64,000 nucleotides of DNA from Pigmentiphaga litoralis (GCF_013408655.1 NZ_JACCBP010000003.1:1-64000); one strand, 5' to 3'. Counted from the first letter of the stretch, positions 1-7,912 are shown. The notes: generated from the sequence alone by a model not told the origin. A program made the numbers and translations.

Positions 1-43
1 TGATAGTGGACGGACGTCTGTGAAAGTAGGTCATTGTCAGGCT
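1..43 (+). rRNA. rrf: 5S ribosomal RNA, 3' end only
   Basis: The first ~43 bases match the 3' part of a betaproteobacterial 5S rRNA: the tgatagtg helix/loop segment, the gtgaaagtaggtcat stretch and the closing gtcaggct strand that pairs with the missing 5' end. The rest of the gene, and presumably the 16S-23S genes, lie left of the window. A strong hairpin follows, as expected at the end of an rRNA operon. Identification is from remembered consensus; the exact 3' end could be off by 1-3 bases. Confidence 0.85.
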
Positions 44-55
44 AGTTATACCCAG

Positions 56-87
56 AACCCCTCGTAGCGAACGCTGCGGGGGGTTTT
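56..87 (+). terminator. rRNA operon terminator
   Basis: A nearly uninterrupted 14-pair stem (left arm starting aacccctcg, right arm ending gcggggggtt, with a few G-U pairs and a minimal loop around base 70) is followed by TTTT. It lies 13 bases after the 5S 3' end, the usual place for an intrinsic terminator of an rrn operon. Confidence 0.85.
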
Positions 88-310
88 GCTTTTGGCGAAT
101 GTCTTCGGGAGCACGTCTTTCGGTGCACATTCTCCGGTGCACCTTCTCTGGTGACCGCGCTCGTCGCACCTTCTTCGCTGATAGAACGCTGACATCGCCG
201 GTCAGCGTCCATTGTCAGTGCGTTGATATTCTGCGTCTCATCCGATCCCCCATTGCTGTGCTTGGCAAGCCGCCCGATCCGGCGTCTTCGTTGCACACCA
301 GGAGCTGTCC

Positions 311-676
311 ATGAGAACCCAGATCCACACTTCGCCATCTACCCGTCTGTTCAACCCCTGCGCGATTGACGCCGCCGCGACGCTTGCCCGGCACGCCGAA
401 CGCCGCCTGGTTGCGGCTCGCCGTATCGGGGACGCACCTGATGTGCTGGCCGCGATTGAAGCCGCCTTTGGGCGCGTGGTCACCCAGCGCGAAGCCTGGT
501 TGGGAGAGGATGCGTATGCCGCAACGCTGTCGGCGTTCAAGCGGGACTTTGGCATGTCCGTCTTGGATTCGTGGGACACGTTGTGCCACTGGCCGCTGAG
601 CCGCGCGACGCAAGTGCTGCATTACCTGAACGGGCGGTATGCCGAAGCCTTGGGTCGTACGCCTGACGCTTGCTGA
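311..676 (+). CDS. Small hypothetical protein (121 aa)
   Basis: Function not recognised. AGGAG at 300-304 sits 6 bases before the ATG, which supports this start. The product is soluble and mostly helical by composition, with an Ala/Arg-rich N-terminal half, two tryptophans near residues 90-100 and no signal peptide or membrane segment. It is monocistronic: the 5S terminator lies upstream and a bidirectional hairpin at 735-766 lies downstream. The 223 bases between the 5S terminator and this start hold no other gene I can recognise. Codon use is GC-rich at third positions, so I take it as a real gene, probably lineage-restricted. Confidence 0.6.
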   Translation: MRTQIHTSPSTRLFNPCAIDAAATLARHAERRLVAARRIGDAPDVLAAIEAAFGRVVTQREAWLGEDAYAATLSAFKRDFGMSVLDSWDTLCHWPLSRATQVLHYLNGRYAEALGRTPDAC

Positions 677-734
677 CACGGTGCGAGGGAGCAGACTCCT
701 TCAGCCGTCCGGCCGCTCCTGCCCGGACTCAATA

Positions 735-766
735 AAAAAACGCCGCGATATCCATCGCGGCGTTTT
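735..766. terminator. Bidirectional terminator between convergent genes
   Basis: A perfect stem (aaaacgccgcgat / atcgcggcgtttt) with a short loop has an A-tract on the left and a T-tract on the right. It can therefore stop both the small gene at 311-676 and the leftward exporter gene ending at 784. Confidence 0.9.
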
Positions 767-783
767 GTCCTTACAGCGTGTAC

Positions 784-1869
784 TTAGCGAATCGGGACAC
801 CCGTCAGCTGCATCACACCCAGGTTGATCAGCAAGCCGCCAACCAGCAGGAATACAAAGAGGGTAGCGGCAAGCACCAGCGGCTTGGCGCCGGCCTGACG
901 GATCGCGCCGATGTGCGTGCGCATGCCGAGTGCGGCCATGGCGGTGGCGAGCAGAAGGATGTCCAGCTTGAGCAGGACGCTGACGACTTCGCGGGGAATG
1001 ATCTGCAGCGAGTTGATGCCGCTTGCGACGATGAACCACACCGCGAACCACGGGATGCACAGCTTGCTGCGTTGCTGACCCGACCCGCCGGCCAGGCCGG
1101 ACTCTGCACGCTGCGGATCGTTGCGCTTGAAGCCGGACAGCAGAAGAAGAAACGGCGCCAGCATCATCACGCGGATCATCTTTTCGATGACTGCCATATT
1201 GGCGGCTTCCTGGCCGACGGCGTTGCCTGCGGCGACGACCTGCGCAACTTCATGAATGGTCGACCCGGCAAAGATGCCGAAGGCTTCCTGGTTCATGCCC
1301 AGCAAGGGGTACAGGAAGGGGTAGAGGAACATGGATAGCGTGCCGAACACCACCACCGTGGCGATGGCGACGGACACCTTGTTGGCCTGCCCCTTGACGA
1401 CCGGCTCGCAGGCCATGACCGCGGCTGCGCCGCAGATTGCGCTGCCGGCGCCGATCAACATGGACGTTTCGCGATCCAGCTTGAAGACCCGGGTGCCGAG
1501 CTGCACGGCCAGGGTGAAGGTAAGGCCGACGATCAATGCGGCGATGAGGATGCCGGCCAATCCGACCTGGGCGATCTGCTGAAAGCTGATCTGGAATCCG
1601 TACAGGATGATCCCGGCGCGCAGCAGGGTGGACTTGGCAAAGTCGACGCCGGGGTTGGCCTGGACGGCGATGCGCGGGTAAACGGTGTTGCCCAACACGA
1701 TGCCGATGACGATGGCCAGCGTGAGCGCGCTCAATCCGAGGCCGGCCACGGAAGGCAGCGTCGACAGTCCCAATGCGATCGCACCGACCACGCCGGCCAG
1801 CAGGATGCCAGGCACGCGGCCCTTGAACAGGGGCGGGCGAAGGACAAGACTGTCGGGCGTGGCGGACAT
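784..1869 (-). CDS. UPF0324 (YeiH-type) putative sulfate exporter
   Basis: A 361-aa integral membrane protein with about ten hydrophobic segments, matching the UPF0324/YeiH family in length (usually ~340-350 aa) and pattern. It has the conserved Gly/Ala/Cys segment GAGSAICGAAAVMA near residues 140-153, and STIHEVAQVVAAG near 203-215. Members have been proposed to export sulfate or related anions, but this is not firmly established. It is divergent from a LysR-type gene starting at 2012, the same arrangement as yeiH/yeiE in enterobacteria, so that regulator probably controls it. The ATG at 1869 gives a normal-length N-terminus. Confidence 0.85.
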   Translation of the reverse strand: MSATPDSLVLRPPLFKGRVPGILLAGVVGAIALGLSTLPSVAGLGLSALTLAIVIGIVLGNTVYPRIAVQANPGVDFAKSTLLRAGIILYGFQISFQQIAQVGLAGILIAALIVGLTFTLAVQLGTRVFKLDRETSMLIGAGSAICGAAAVMACEPVVKGQANKVSVAIATVVVFGTLSMFLYPFLYPLLGMNQEAFGIFAGSTIHEVAQVVAAGNAVGQEAANMAVIEKMIRVMMLAPFLLLLSGFKRNDPQRAESGLAGGSGQQRSKLCIPWFAVWFIVASGINSLQIIPREVVSVLLKLDILLLATAMAALGMRTHIGAIRQAGAKPLVLAATLFVFLLVGGLLINLGVMQLTGVPIR

Positions 1870-2011
1870 GGTCGACTTCCTTAGACATAAACGTTATGAC
1901 GTTATGACTGATACTAGGGGTCGAGCAGGGCATGAGTACAGTTCATTTAAATTAACTTTGTATGAGCTGCGGTTATATTCTTGGCCTCTTCCCTTCAAAA
2001 AGTCGCTCGCC
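1870..2011. promoter_or_regulatory. Divergent control region, yeiH-like / lysR
   Basis: This 142-base AT-richer spacer separates the two divergent genes. Towards the exporter it holds a tandem acgttatg acgttatg (around 1889-1905). Towards the regulator it holds atttaaat and a possible promoter TTAACT (1952) - 16 bp - TATATT (1974). LysR proteins normally bind between such divergent genes. The promoter assignment is weak and the operator is not defined. Confidence 0.4.
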
Positions 2012-3025
2012 ATGCAACTCAATCTGCATCTGCTGCGCATTTTCCATCGCGTCGCCCTGCGTCAAAGCTTTTCGCGCGCGTCCGAGGATCTCTTCATCAG
2101 CCAGCCTGCGGTATCCAAGGCCGTGCGCGAACTCGAGCATCTGCTTGAACTGCCGCTGATCGAACGGGGCGCCGGCGGGCCGCGGGGCAGCAAGGGGGTG
2201 CGGCTCACGGAAAGCGGGGCCGCGCTGTTCGACCATGCGCGCGGCATTTTCGCGCTGGAGCGGGCGGCCGTGGAAGACATTGATCTGCGTATCAAGCTGC
2301 GGCGGGGTACCTTGACGCTCGGTGCGAGCACGACTATTGCAAGCTACTGGCTGCCGCCCACACTTGGTCGCTTTGCGGAGTCCTATCCGCTGGCGTCGCC
2401 GCGCGTGGTGGTCGGCAACACGCATGAAGTGGTCGAGCAGTTGCTGGACTGCCGCGTCGATCTGGCGCTGGTGGAAGGGCATGTCGATGACCCGCGTATC
2501 GATGTGGCGCACTGGCGCGATGACGAGATGGTGATCGTGGTGCCGATGGACTTTGCGGCTCGGTGCGACCTTCCCGCCGAGGAGGGCGCGCACGGCGACA
2601 CTGGCCGTAGGAAGAACGCGCACGGCGACACTGGCCCTAGGGATGCCAGCGCGACCGCGGACCTGAGCTCTGCCGAACCCTTCGCCGCCCCGATCGAACC
2701 CTTGCGCCATGCACGGTGGATTGTCCGCGAAGAAGGATCGGGAACGGGGGAGGCGAGCGCGGCGCAGCTTGCGGCGCTTGACATCGTGCCGCAGGAACGT
2801 CTGGAGGTGGGCAGCAACGAGGCGATCGCCCGGATGGTGGCGGCAGGGATGGGCGTTGCCATATTGCCGCGCGTGGCGATCGAAGATCTGGTGGCCCTGA
2901 AGCGTCTGGCCATCCTGTCGGTCACGCCGGGCAGGCCCTTGCTGCGGCCCCTGTATCGGCTGACGCTGCGCGACCGGCCGAAGAGTCCGGTGGCCGCAAG
3001 CTTCGAGGCCTTGCTCGACGCGTAG
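2012..3025 (+). CDS. LysR-family regulator with an unusual insert (YeiE/CysB-like position)
   Basis: A 337-aa LTTR. The winged-helix part spans residues ~1-62 (ASEDLFISQPAVSKAVRELE is the recognition region), followed by the linker helix and effector-binding domain. An in-frame ATG-less extension upstream was rejected because it would overlap the divergent exporter gene; the ATG at 2012 gives a typical LTTR N-terminus. In the effector domain, between VIVVPMDF (~174-182) and the segment holding EEGSGTGE (~240-247), there is a ~45-residue insert, where the family usually has ~20 residues. The insert contains a direct repeat, AHGDTGRRKN followed by AHGDTGPRDA (30-bp DNA period). It probably regulates the divergent UPF0324 exporter. 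Confidence 0.85.
   Translation: MQLNLHLLRIFHRVALRQSFSRASEDLFISQPAVSKAVRELEHLLELPLIERGAGGPRGSKGVRLTESGAALFDHARGIFALERAAVEDIDLRIKLRRGTLTLGASTTIASYWLPPTLGRFAESYPLASPRVVVGNTHEVVEQLLDCRVDLALVEGHVDDPRIDVAHWRDDEMVIVVPMDFAARCDLPAEEGAHGDTGRRKNAHGDTGPRDASATADLSSAEPFAAPIEPLRHARWIVREEGSGTGEASAAQLAALDIVPQERLEVGSNEAIARMVAAGMGVAILPRVAIEDLVALKRLAILSVTPGRPLLRPLYRLTLRDRPKSPVAASFEALLDA
2587..2641 (+). repeat. 25-bp direct repeat inside the lysR gene, 30-bp period
   Basis: Bases 2587-2611 and 2617-2641 are identical except for one G/C change. The period of 30 bp keeps the frame and duplicates about ten residues in the effector domain, so copy number could change by slippage without breaking the gene. Confidence 0.85.
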
Positions 3026-3114
3026 CCGTGCGGCCCGGCAATCGGCGTCCATGACCCGCCATCGCCCGTGACGTTCAGCAGACCACCGCGCCACCCCCCC
3101 CCCGCGCCAACGCG

Positions 3115-3150
3115 TTGCGCCACCGCCTTGCGCCACCCCCTTGCGCCACC
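3115..3150. repeat. Three copies of TTGCGCCACC between genes
   Basis: TTGCGCCACC occurs at 3115, 3128 and 3141 at a 13-bp period, just after a run of ten C residues. It lies between the lysR stop and the catabolic promoter. It looks like a slippage-derived array; I see no gene or hairpin in it. Confidence 0.7.
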
Positions 3151-3177
3151 TGCGCGCCCCGAAGCGTTCCGCCCATA

Positions 3178-3217
3178 TAGTTGTGATCGTCAACAAAGTA
3201 GTGTATAAAATCAACTA
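3178..3217 (+). promoter_or_regulatory. Promoter with double operator, copy 1 (CoA-catabolic operon)
   Basis: A sigma-70 type promoter TTGTGA (3181) - 17 bp - TATAAA (3204) is bracketed by outward arms TAGTTG (3178) and CAACTA (ends 3217), spanning exactly 40 bp. Read as two 19-bp imperfect palindromes of form TAGTTGA-N5-TCAACTA with centres 21 bp apart, one lies over the -35 and one over the -10. The same design occurs at 7821-7860 and 13936-13975. This implies repression by one dimeric regulator, most simply the MarR protein at 7217. Confidence 0.75.
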
Positions 3218-3244
3218 TAAGCAAGCACCCGGAGGCAGTGCCAC

Positions 3245-4093
3245 ATGGCATACGATTTCACCACGATCACGCTAGACGTCAGCAACCATGTCGCGACGTT
3301 GACGCTGAACCGGCCCGAGAGCCGCAACGCCCTGAATTCCCGCATGTGCGTGGAACTGGTGCAGGCGGCGGAGCGGCTGGCTGCCGATCCGGATGCGCAT
3401 GTGGTCCTGATCCGCGGGGCGGGCCCGGTGTTCTGCGCGGGGGCCGATCTGAAAGAACGCAAGGACATGTCCACCGAAGAAATCACGGCGCGGCGCGTGC
3501 GGGGCTTTACTGCCTACGCCGCGATCGAACGTTTGCCCCAGCCGGTGATTGCGGTGGTGCATGGCGCGGCCTTCGGCTCGGGGTGCGAAATCGCCGGGGC
3601 CAGTGACTTCATCCTGGCATCGACCGAAGCGCGCTTCAAATATCCGGAAGTGGGCTGGGGAACGATAGGCGCGACGCAGCGCCTGCCGCGCATCGTGGGT
3701 GTCCGCATGGCCAAGGAATTGCTGTTTACCGGCCGCGTCGTGGACGCGCAGGAAGCGTTGACGCTGGGCATGGTCAACCATGTGTACAGCGTGGAAGAAC
3801 TGCCTGTACGCGCGGCCGAGATGGCGGCGCAGATCGCGGCGGCCGCGCCCCTGACGGTACGGCTGACCAAACGCTGTGTGGACCAGGGCGTGGAGACCAC
3901 CCGCGAAGGCGCCATGGCGGTCGAGATGCTGGCGATCGAAGAAAACCTGCGCCATACCGACTGGAAGAAAGCGATTTCATCGTTCGGCAGCAGCGGCGCA
4001 AACACGAGCCGCGACGCAGCCACAAGCCCTGCGGCAAATCCAGGCAGCGACGGGGCCAGGTCCACCGATCGCCCTGCCGGAGCGCAATCATGA
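3245..4093 (+). CDS. Enoyl-CoA hydratase/isomerase family protein (crotonase fold)
   Basis: A 282-aa crotonase-family enzyme expected to hydrate or isomerise an enoyl-CoA in the cytoplasm. Oxyanion-hole segments CAGADLKE (~64-71) and HGAAFGSGCEI (~106-116) are present. Both catalytic glutamates of true hydratases are kept: PEVGWG (E135) and AKELLFTG (E158). The last ~35 residues form a Ser/Ala/Gly/Pro-rich tail not typical of the family. GGAGG at 3230-3234 precedes the ATG. It is the first gene of an operon, and its stop overlaps the next start (ATGA). The upstream double operator suggests substrate-inducible repression. Confidence 0.9.
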   Translation: MAYDFTTITLDVSNHVATLTLNRPESRNALNSRMCVELVQAAERLAADPDAHVVLIRGAGPVFCAGADLKERKDMSTEEITARRVRGFTAYAAIERLPQPVIAVVHGAAFGSGCEIAGASDFILASTEARFKYPEVGWGTIGATQRLPRIVGVRMAKELLFTGRVVDAQEALTLGMVNHVYSVEELPVRAAEMAAQIAAAAPLTVRLTKRCVDQGVETTREGAMAVEMLAIEENLRHTDWKKAISSFGSSGANTSRDAATSPAANPGSDGARSTDRPAGAQS

Positions 4094-5721
4094 TCGGCGC
4101 GCCCGTCACGTTGTACCAGGCGCTGCGCACCACGGAAAAGGCCTATGGCGCCCATGAAGCTTTTGTCTGCCAGGACGAGCGGCTGACGTGGTCGCAGACC
4201 CTGGCCGGCACGCGGCGCATTGCTGCCGCCTTGCATGCGCGCGGGATCCGCAAGGGTGACCACGTCGGCATCATGATGGGCAACGGCGCGACGTGGTTGC
4301 AGGTGTTCTTTGCCTGCGCGGCCATTGGCGCGGTGACGGTGCCGGTCAACACCCGGTTCAAGACGGACGAGCTGGCGTTCTGCCTCAAGCAGGCCGATGT
4401 GAAGCTGCTGGTGTTTGTCGACAGTTTCCTGGGCATCGACTTCGTGGATCTGCTCAAGGCCGTGGAGCCTGCGTTTGACGCGCAGCTGCCGGGCCAGGCC
4501 TTGCCCGAGCTGACCCAGGCCGTCATGGCGGGGGACGGCAGGGCGCCGGCCGCGGCACAGCGCTATGCGGACTTCCTGGCTGCCGGTGACGCGGCGCAAG
4601 TGGATGTGGATGCCTTGGCCGAGCACGTGACGCCCGACGACATTCTGCTGATGCAGTTCACGTCGGGTACGACGTCGTTCCCCAAGGGCGTGATGCTGAC
4701 GCACGCAAATATGGTGACGAACGCGTGGGCGGCCGGGCAGCGGATCGGGGTGCGCGCGGATGACCGCTACTTCAGCATCCGGCCATTCTTCCACGTGTCG
4801 GGCACGACGCTGTCGGTGCTGGTGAGCCTGGTATATGGCTGCTGCCTGCTGACCCTGCCCAAGTTCGATGTGGCCGAGACGCTGCGTATCCTGGATGAGG
4901 AACGCTGCACCCTGACGTCGGGCAACGACACGATCTTTCTGATGATGATGGGGCACCCCGACTTCGACCGGAACAAGCTGCATCTGCGCGGCGGCTGGGC
5001 GGCAGCCGGGCCGGAAGTCATGCAGCAGATCCAGGATGTGATGGGCGTGCCGAACGTGTGCAATGCCTATGGGCAATCCGAGGCGTCGCCGAACGTGGTG
5101 CTGTCGGATCGCAACGATGCGTTCGAGCTGCGGGCCGCGGGCTGGGGTTTGCCGCACAAGGGCACGCAGGTGCGGATTGCCGACGCCGAGACGGGTGTCG
5201 AGCCCCCGCGCGGTGAGCGGGGCGAGATCCAGGTGAAGGGCTGGCATGTGATGCGCGGCTATTACAAGATGCCTGACGCTACCGCCAAGGCCTTCACGCC
5301 CGATGGCTGGCTGAAGACCGGGGACCTGGGCGAGATGTCGGAAGACGGCCGCATCCGGATGGTGGGCCGCCTGAAGGACATGTACCGGGTGGGCGGCGAG
5401 AACGTGGCGCCTGCCGAAGTGGAAGAGACGTTGCATGCCCATCCGGCCGTGCAGCAGGCCCAGGTGATCGGCGTTCCCGATGCGCGGCTGGGTGAAGTCA
5501 CGGCGGCGTTTGTGCTGCTCAAGGCGGGCAAGACAGCCAGCTCGCAGGAACTGATCGATTGGTGCAAGGGGCGCTGCGCGAACTTCAAGGTGCCGCGCTA
5601 CCTGGAAGTGGTCGACACCTTCGAGAACATCGGCATGACGGGCAGTTCCAAGGTGCAGAAGAACAAGCTGCGAGACCATGCGATCGTGTTGTTCGGCTTG
5701 GGATCCGGAGGGAAACCATGA
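4090..5721 (+). CDS. Acyl-CoA ligase (AMP-forming, fatty-acyl/aryl type)
   Basis: A 543-aa ANL-superfamily ligase that adenylates a carboxylic acid and transfers it to CoA. The AMP-binding loop TSGTTSFPKG is at 191-200, GWLKTGDLGEM is near 409, the hinge is RLKDMYRVGGENV, and a C-terminal catalytic Lys lies in GSSKVQKNKLRD. The start overlaps the upstream stop by ATGA and the stop overlaps the next ATG, so it is translationally coupled inside the operon. The substrate cannot be read from sequence. The loop (TSFPKG rather than TGxPKG) is slightly unusual. It presumably activates the growth substrate that the crotonases and lyase then process. Confidence 0.92.
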   Translation: MIGAPVTLYQALRTTEKAYGAHEAFVCQDERLTWSQTLAGTRRIAAALHARGIRKGDHVGIMMGNGATWLQVFFACAAIGAVTVPVNTRFKTDELAFCLKQADVKLLVFVDSFLGIDFVDLLKAVEPAFDAQLPGQALPELTQAVMAGDGRAPAAAQRYADFLAAGDAAQVDVDALAEHVTPDDILLMQFTSGTTSFPKGVMLTHANMVTNAWAAGQRIGVRADDRYFSIRPFFHVSGTTLSVLVSLVYGCCLLTLPKFDVAETLRILDEERCTLTSGNDTIFLMMMGHPDFDRNKLHLRGGWAAAGPEVMQQIQDVMGVPNVCNAYGQSEASPNVVLSDRNDAFELRAAGWGLPHKGTQVRIADAETGVEPPRGERGEIQVKGWHVMRGYYKMPDATAKAFTPDGWLKTGDLGEMSEDGRIRMVGRLKDMYRVGGENVAPAEVEETLHAHPAVQQAQVIGVPDARLGEVTAAFVLLKAGKTASSQELIDWCKGRCANFKVPRYLEVVDTFENIGMTGSSKVQKNKLRDHAIVLFGLGSGGKP

Positions 5722-6662
5722 CAGACGTCACCCTGTGCGAGTGCTTTGCCCGCGATGGGCTGCAGCACGAAGTCGATTTCATTTCGACCGAAACCAAAGT
5801 GGCCTTGGTCAAACAGTTTGCCGACATCGGCTTCAAACGGGTCGAGGCCACGTCGTATTCGAATCCCAAGGTGGTGCCGCAGTTTGCCGATGCCAGCGAA
5901 CTGCTCAAGGCCTTGCCCCGCCGTGACGGCGTCTTCTACAAGGCCACCTGCGCGAATGTGCGGGCGGTCGAGCGCGCCGTGGCTGATCTGAACGCGGGCT
6001 TTGGCGCCAATGAAATCAGCTTGCTGGTGTCGGCCACGGAAAGCCACTCCATGAAGAATCTGCGGCGCAGCCGGGATGACCAGTGGCACAACGTGGCGGA
6101 CATGGTGCAGGCAGCCAACGGCCAGTTCCGGATGATAGGCACCGTGTCGGTGGCCATGGGTTGCCCGTTCGAGGGCGAGGTGGATCCGGCGGGCGTGATC
6201 GAAGACGTGCGCCGGTTTGCCGCGCTGGGCGTGTTGCACGTGGCGATCGGCGACACGACGGGCATGGCCACGCCCCGGTCGGTCAAGGCGCTGTTCAGCC
6301 AGCTGCATGCGGACGTGCCCGAGGTGCATACGGTGGCGCATTTCCACGATACCCGTGGCACGGCGCTGGTGAACTACGTGGCTGCGCTGGATGCGGGTTG
6401 CCGCTATTTCGACTGTGCGTTTGGCGGCGTGGGCGGGCATCCGGCCAAGGTCAAATATGGCGGGGGACACACCGGCAACGTGTCGACCGAAGACCTGGTC
6501 AGCCTGTTTGAATCGATGGGCGTGTCGACCGGCATCGATCTGGAAGGACTGCTGGAAGCGTCCGCGCAATGCGAAGCGGCGCTTGGCCGCAGCCTGCACA
6601 GCCGGGTCGCAATGAGCGGGCTGCATCCACTGCTGCGGTCAGGCGAGACGTCCGCGGCATGA
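5718..6662 (+). CDS. HMG-CoA lyase-like DRE-TIM enzyme with altered active-site loop
   Basis: A 314-aa TIM-barrel protein of the HMG-CoA lyase/DRE-TIM family. It has RDGLQHE at 12-18 (catalytic Arg-Asp) and the metal-binding HFHDT at 218-222. The flexible-loop signature near 236-258 reads GGVGGHPAKVKYGGGHTGN. In HMG-CoA lyases this loop is GGLGGCP, whose Cys is catalytic; here that position is His241, and the loop carries extra basic/Gly residues. It therefore probably cleaves a related 3-hydroxy-3-alkyl-acyl-CoA rather than HMG-CoA, or uses a different proton donor. The ATG at 5718 follows GGAGGGAAACC and overlaps the ligase stop. Confidence 0.85.
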   Translation: MTDVTLCECFARDGLQHEVDFISTETKVALVKQFADIGFKRVEATSYSNPKVVPQFADASELLKALPRRDGVFYKATCANVRAVERAVADLNAGFGANEISLLVSATESHSMKNLRRSRDDQWHNVADMVQAANGQFRMIGTVSVAMGCPFEGEVDPAGVIEDVRRFAALGVLHVAIGDTTGMATPRSVKALFSQLHADVPEVHTVAHFHDTRGTALVNYVAALDAGCRYFDCAFGGVGGHPAKVKYGGGHTGNVSTEDLVSLFESMGVSTGIDLEGLLEASAQCEAALGRSLHSRVAMSGLHPLLRSGETSAA

Positions 6663-6694
6663 AGGACGGACCCGACACCCAGGAGGCACCCGAC

Positions 6695-7180
6695 ATGAAG
6701 GACGCACCCGGCATGAAAGACGAACCCGACACGCCGTCCCTGGCGTCCTTGTCGGAAGGCTACGTGCCCAAGACGGTCGCGACCGGCCCGTTGGCCGGAT
6801 CGCCCATTGCGCGCTTTTCCGCCTGGCTGGGGATCGAGGTGCTGGAGGCCGATGCCGGGCGGTCCGTGCTGCACCTGCCGCTCAAGCCTGAGCTGGCCAA
6901 TCGACGCAACACCATTCACGGCGGGGCCATTGCCACCCTGGTCGATTCGGCCATGGCGCTGGCCACCCGGTCCGCGGAAGCGGGCCTGGAGACGCGTGGC
7001 ACGGTCGACCTGAACATTCATTTTGTCTCACCCGGGCAGGGCAGCCTGACCGCGACCGCGCAGGTCACGCATGCCGGCGGATCGATCGCATTCTGTCAAT
7101 GCGAAGTCAGGGATACAACGCAAAAGCTGGTCGCAACGGCAATGAGCAGCTTCAAACTGCGACGCGCGAAGGCACTCTAA
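6695..7180 (+). CDS. PaaI-type hotdog-fold thioesterase
   Basis: A 161-aa hotdog thioesterase expected to hydrolyse dead-end or aryl/acyl-CoA esters. The PaaI-type motif NTIHGGAIATLVDSAMALA is at ~72-90, with the conserved His-Gly-Gly and the helix Asp. A second in-frame ATG at 6659 overlaps the upstream stop (ATGA) but has no Shine-Dalgarno, whereas AGGAGG at 6681-6686 is 8 bases before 6695; I chose 6695. The longer form would begin with MKD-type repeats (MKDGPD, MKDAPG, MKDEPD). It ends the operon's enzyme series before the regulator gene, 36 bases downstream. Confidence 0.82.
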   Translation: MKDAPGMKDEPDTPSLASLSEGYVPKTVATGPLAGSPIARFSAWLGIEVLEADAGRSVLHLPLKPELANRRNTIHGGAIATLVDSAMALATRSAEAGLETRGTVDLNIHFVSPGQGSLTATAQVTHAGGSIAFCQCEVRDTTQKLVATAMSSFKLRRAKAL

Positions 7181-7216
7181 GGTAAATTGCAGGGGTTCCC
7201 TTAAAGAGATAGAAGA

Positions 7217-7714
7217 ATGACCCGTCCTGTTCCCGCGAATCTGAAGGAGCTGTTCTCCTACCGCCTGAACCGTCTGGCCCATGTGTCGAGCCGCATGGCG
7301 GCCCGTGCCAATGAAAGCCAGTACGATCTCGGTTCCCGGGACTGGCGCATCATTGGCCTGCTCGGCGCCTTTGCTCCGATGTCGCTCAATGCCCTGGCGC
7401 ACGAGGCCAACATCGACAAGAGCCAGGCCAGCCGCAGTGTGGGCGAACTGATCGACCGTGGCTATATCAAGCGCGGCGCCGATGAGTCCGATGGACGCGG
7501 CGTGCGTCTCGACCTGACCACCCAAGGCCGTGCGCTGTACCGCAAGGTGTTCCCGAAAGCGGTGGACCGCAACGAACGGATCCTTGAAATCCTGAGCCCG
7601 GAAGAGCGCGACGTGCTGGAACGCGCGATCGACAAACTGACCGACCACACGCTGGGCCTGCTCGACGAACTCAAGAACAAGCCTGCCCGCAGCAAGACCG
7701 CCGTCAAACGCTGA
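7217..7714 (+). CDS. MarR-family transcriptional regulator
   Basis: A 165-aa MarR-type winged-helix protein, close to the usual ~150 aa. The recognition helix region is KSQASRSVGELIDRGY (~68-83) and the wing is DESDGRGVRLDLT (~89-101). It follows the thioesterase by 36 bases and is closed by a strong terminator. Aromatic/acyl-CoA degradation operons are often controlled by MarR repressors that respond to a CoA ester. Here the matching double operators at 3178, 7821 and 13936 flank the gene, so it is the best candidate to bind all three. Its own upstream spacer has no copy of the operator, so it may be autoregulated through the operon promoter. Confidence 0.9.
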   Translation: MTRPVPANLKELFSYRLNRLAHVSSRMAARANESQYDLGSRDWRIIGLLGAFAPMSLNALAHEANIDKSQASRSVGELIDRGYIKRGADESDGRGVRLDLTTQGRALYRKVFPKAVDRNERILEILSPEERDVLERAIDKLTDHTLGLLDELKNKPARSKTAVKR

Positions 7715-7750
7715 ACTTCCTGCAGTCTTCAGCGCACTGGCCAGCGCAGA

Positions 7751-7788
7751 AAAAAAGCCCCGCACGGGACACCGTGGCGGGGCTTTTT
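7751..7788 (+). terminator. Intrinsic terminator after marR
   Basis: The stem GCCCCGC/GCGGGGC (7757-7783) has an A-run on the left and TTTTT on the right. It can act in both directions but closes the rightward operon 3245-7714. Confidence 0.9.
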
Positions 7789-7820
7789 CATGGCTGGCGA
7801 CCGGGGGCCTTCCGGGCAGA

Positions 7821-7860
7821 TAGTTGATAAAGTCAATTAAATGGTATATAAAATCAACTA
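7821..7860 (+). promoter_or_regulatory. Promoter with double operator, copy 2
   Basis: TTGATA (7824) - 17 bp - TATAAA (7847), bracketed by TAGTTGAT (7821-7828) and ATCAACTA (7853-7860), again a 40-bp outer span. TATAAAATCAACTA is identical, 14 of 14 bases, with copy 1 at 3204-3217. Its first half (7821-7839) is itself a good TAGTTGA-N5-TCAATTA palindrome. It drives the operon 7913-12003. Confidence 0.78.
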
Positions 7861-7912
7861 GTTGTCGACCCTGCAGGAATCACTTTATCCACCCCGGGTC
7901 GCGAGGACCGAT

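Noticed and set aside
3514..5679. Leftward open frame of ~720 codons antisense to the crotonase and ligase
   Set aside because: Same shadow effect; composition is His/Arg/Gln-rich without domains, and the sense genes are coupled by ATGA overlaps.
7862..7912. Longer TTG start for the crotonase at 7913
   Set aside because: It would begin at the expected transcription start from the -10 at 7847-7852, leaving no leader, and precedes the conserved N-terminus.
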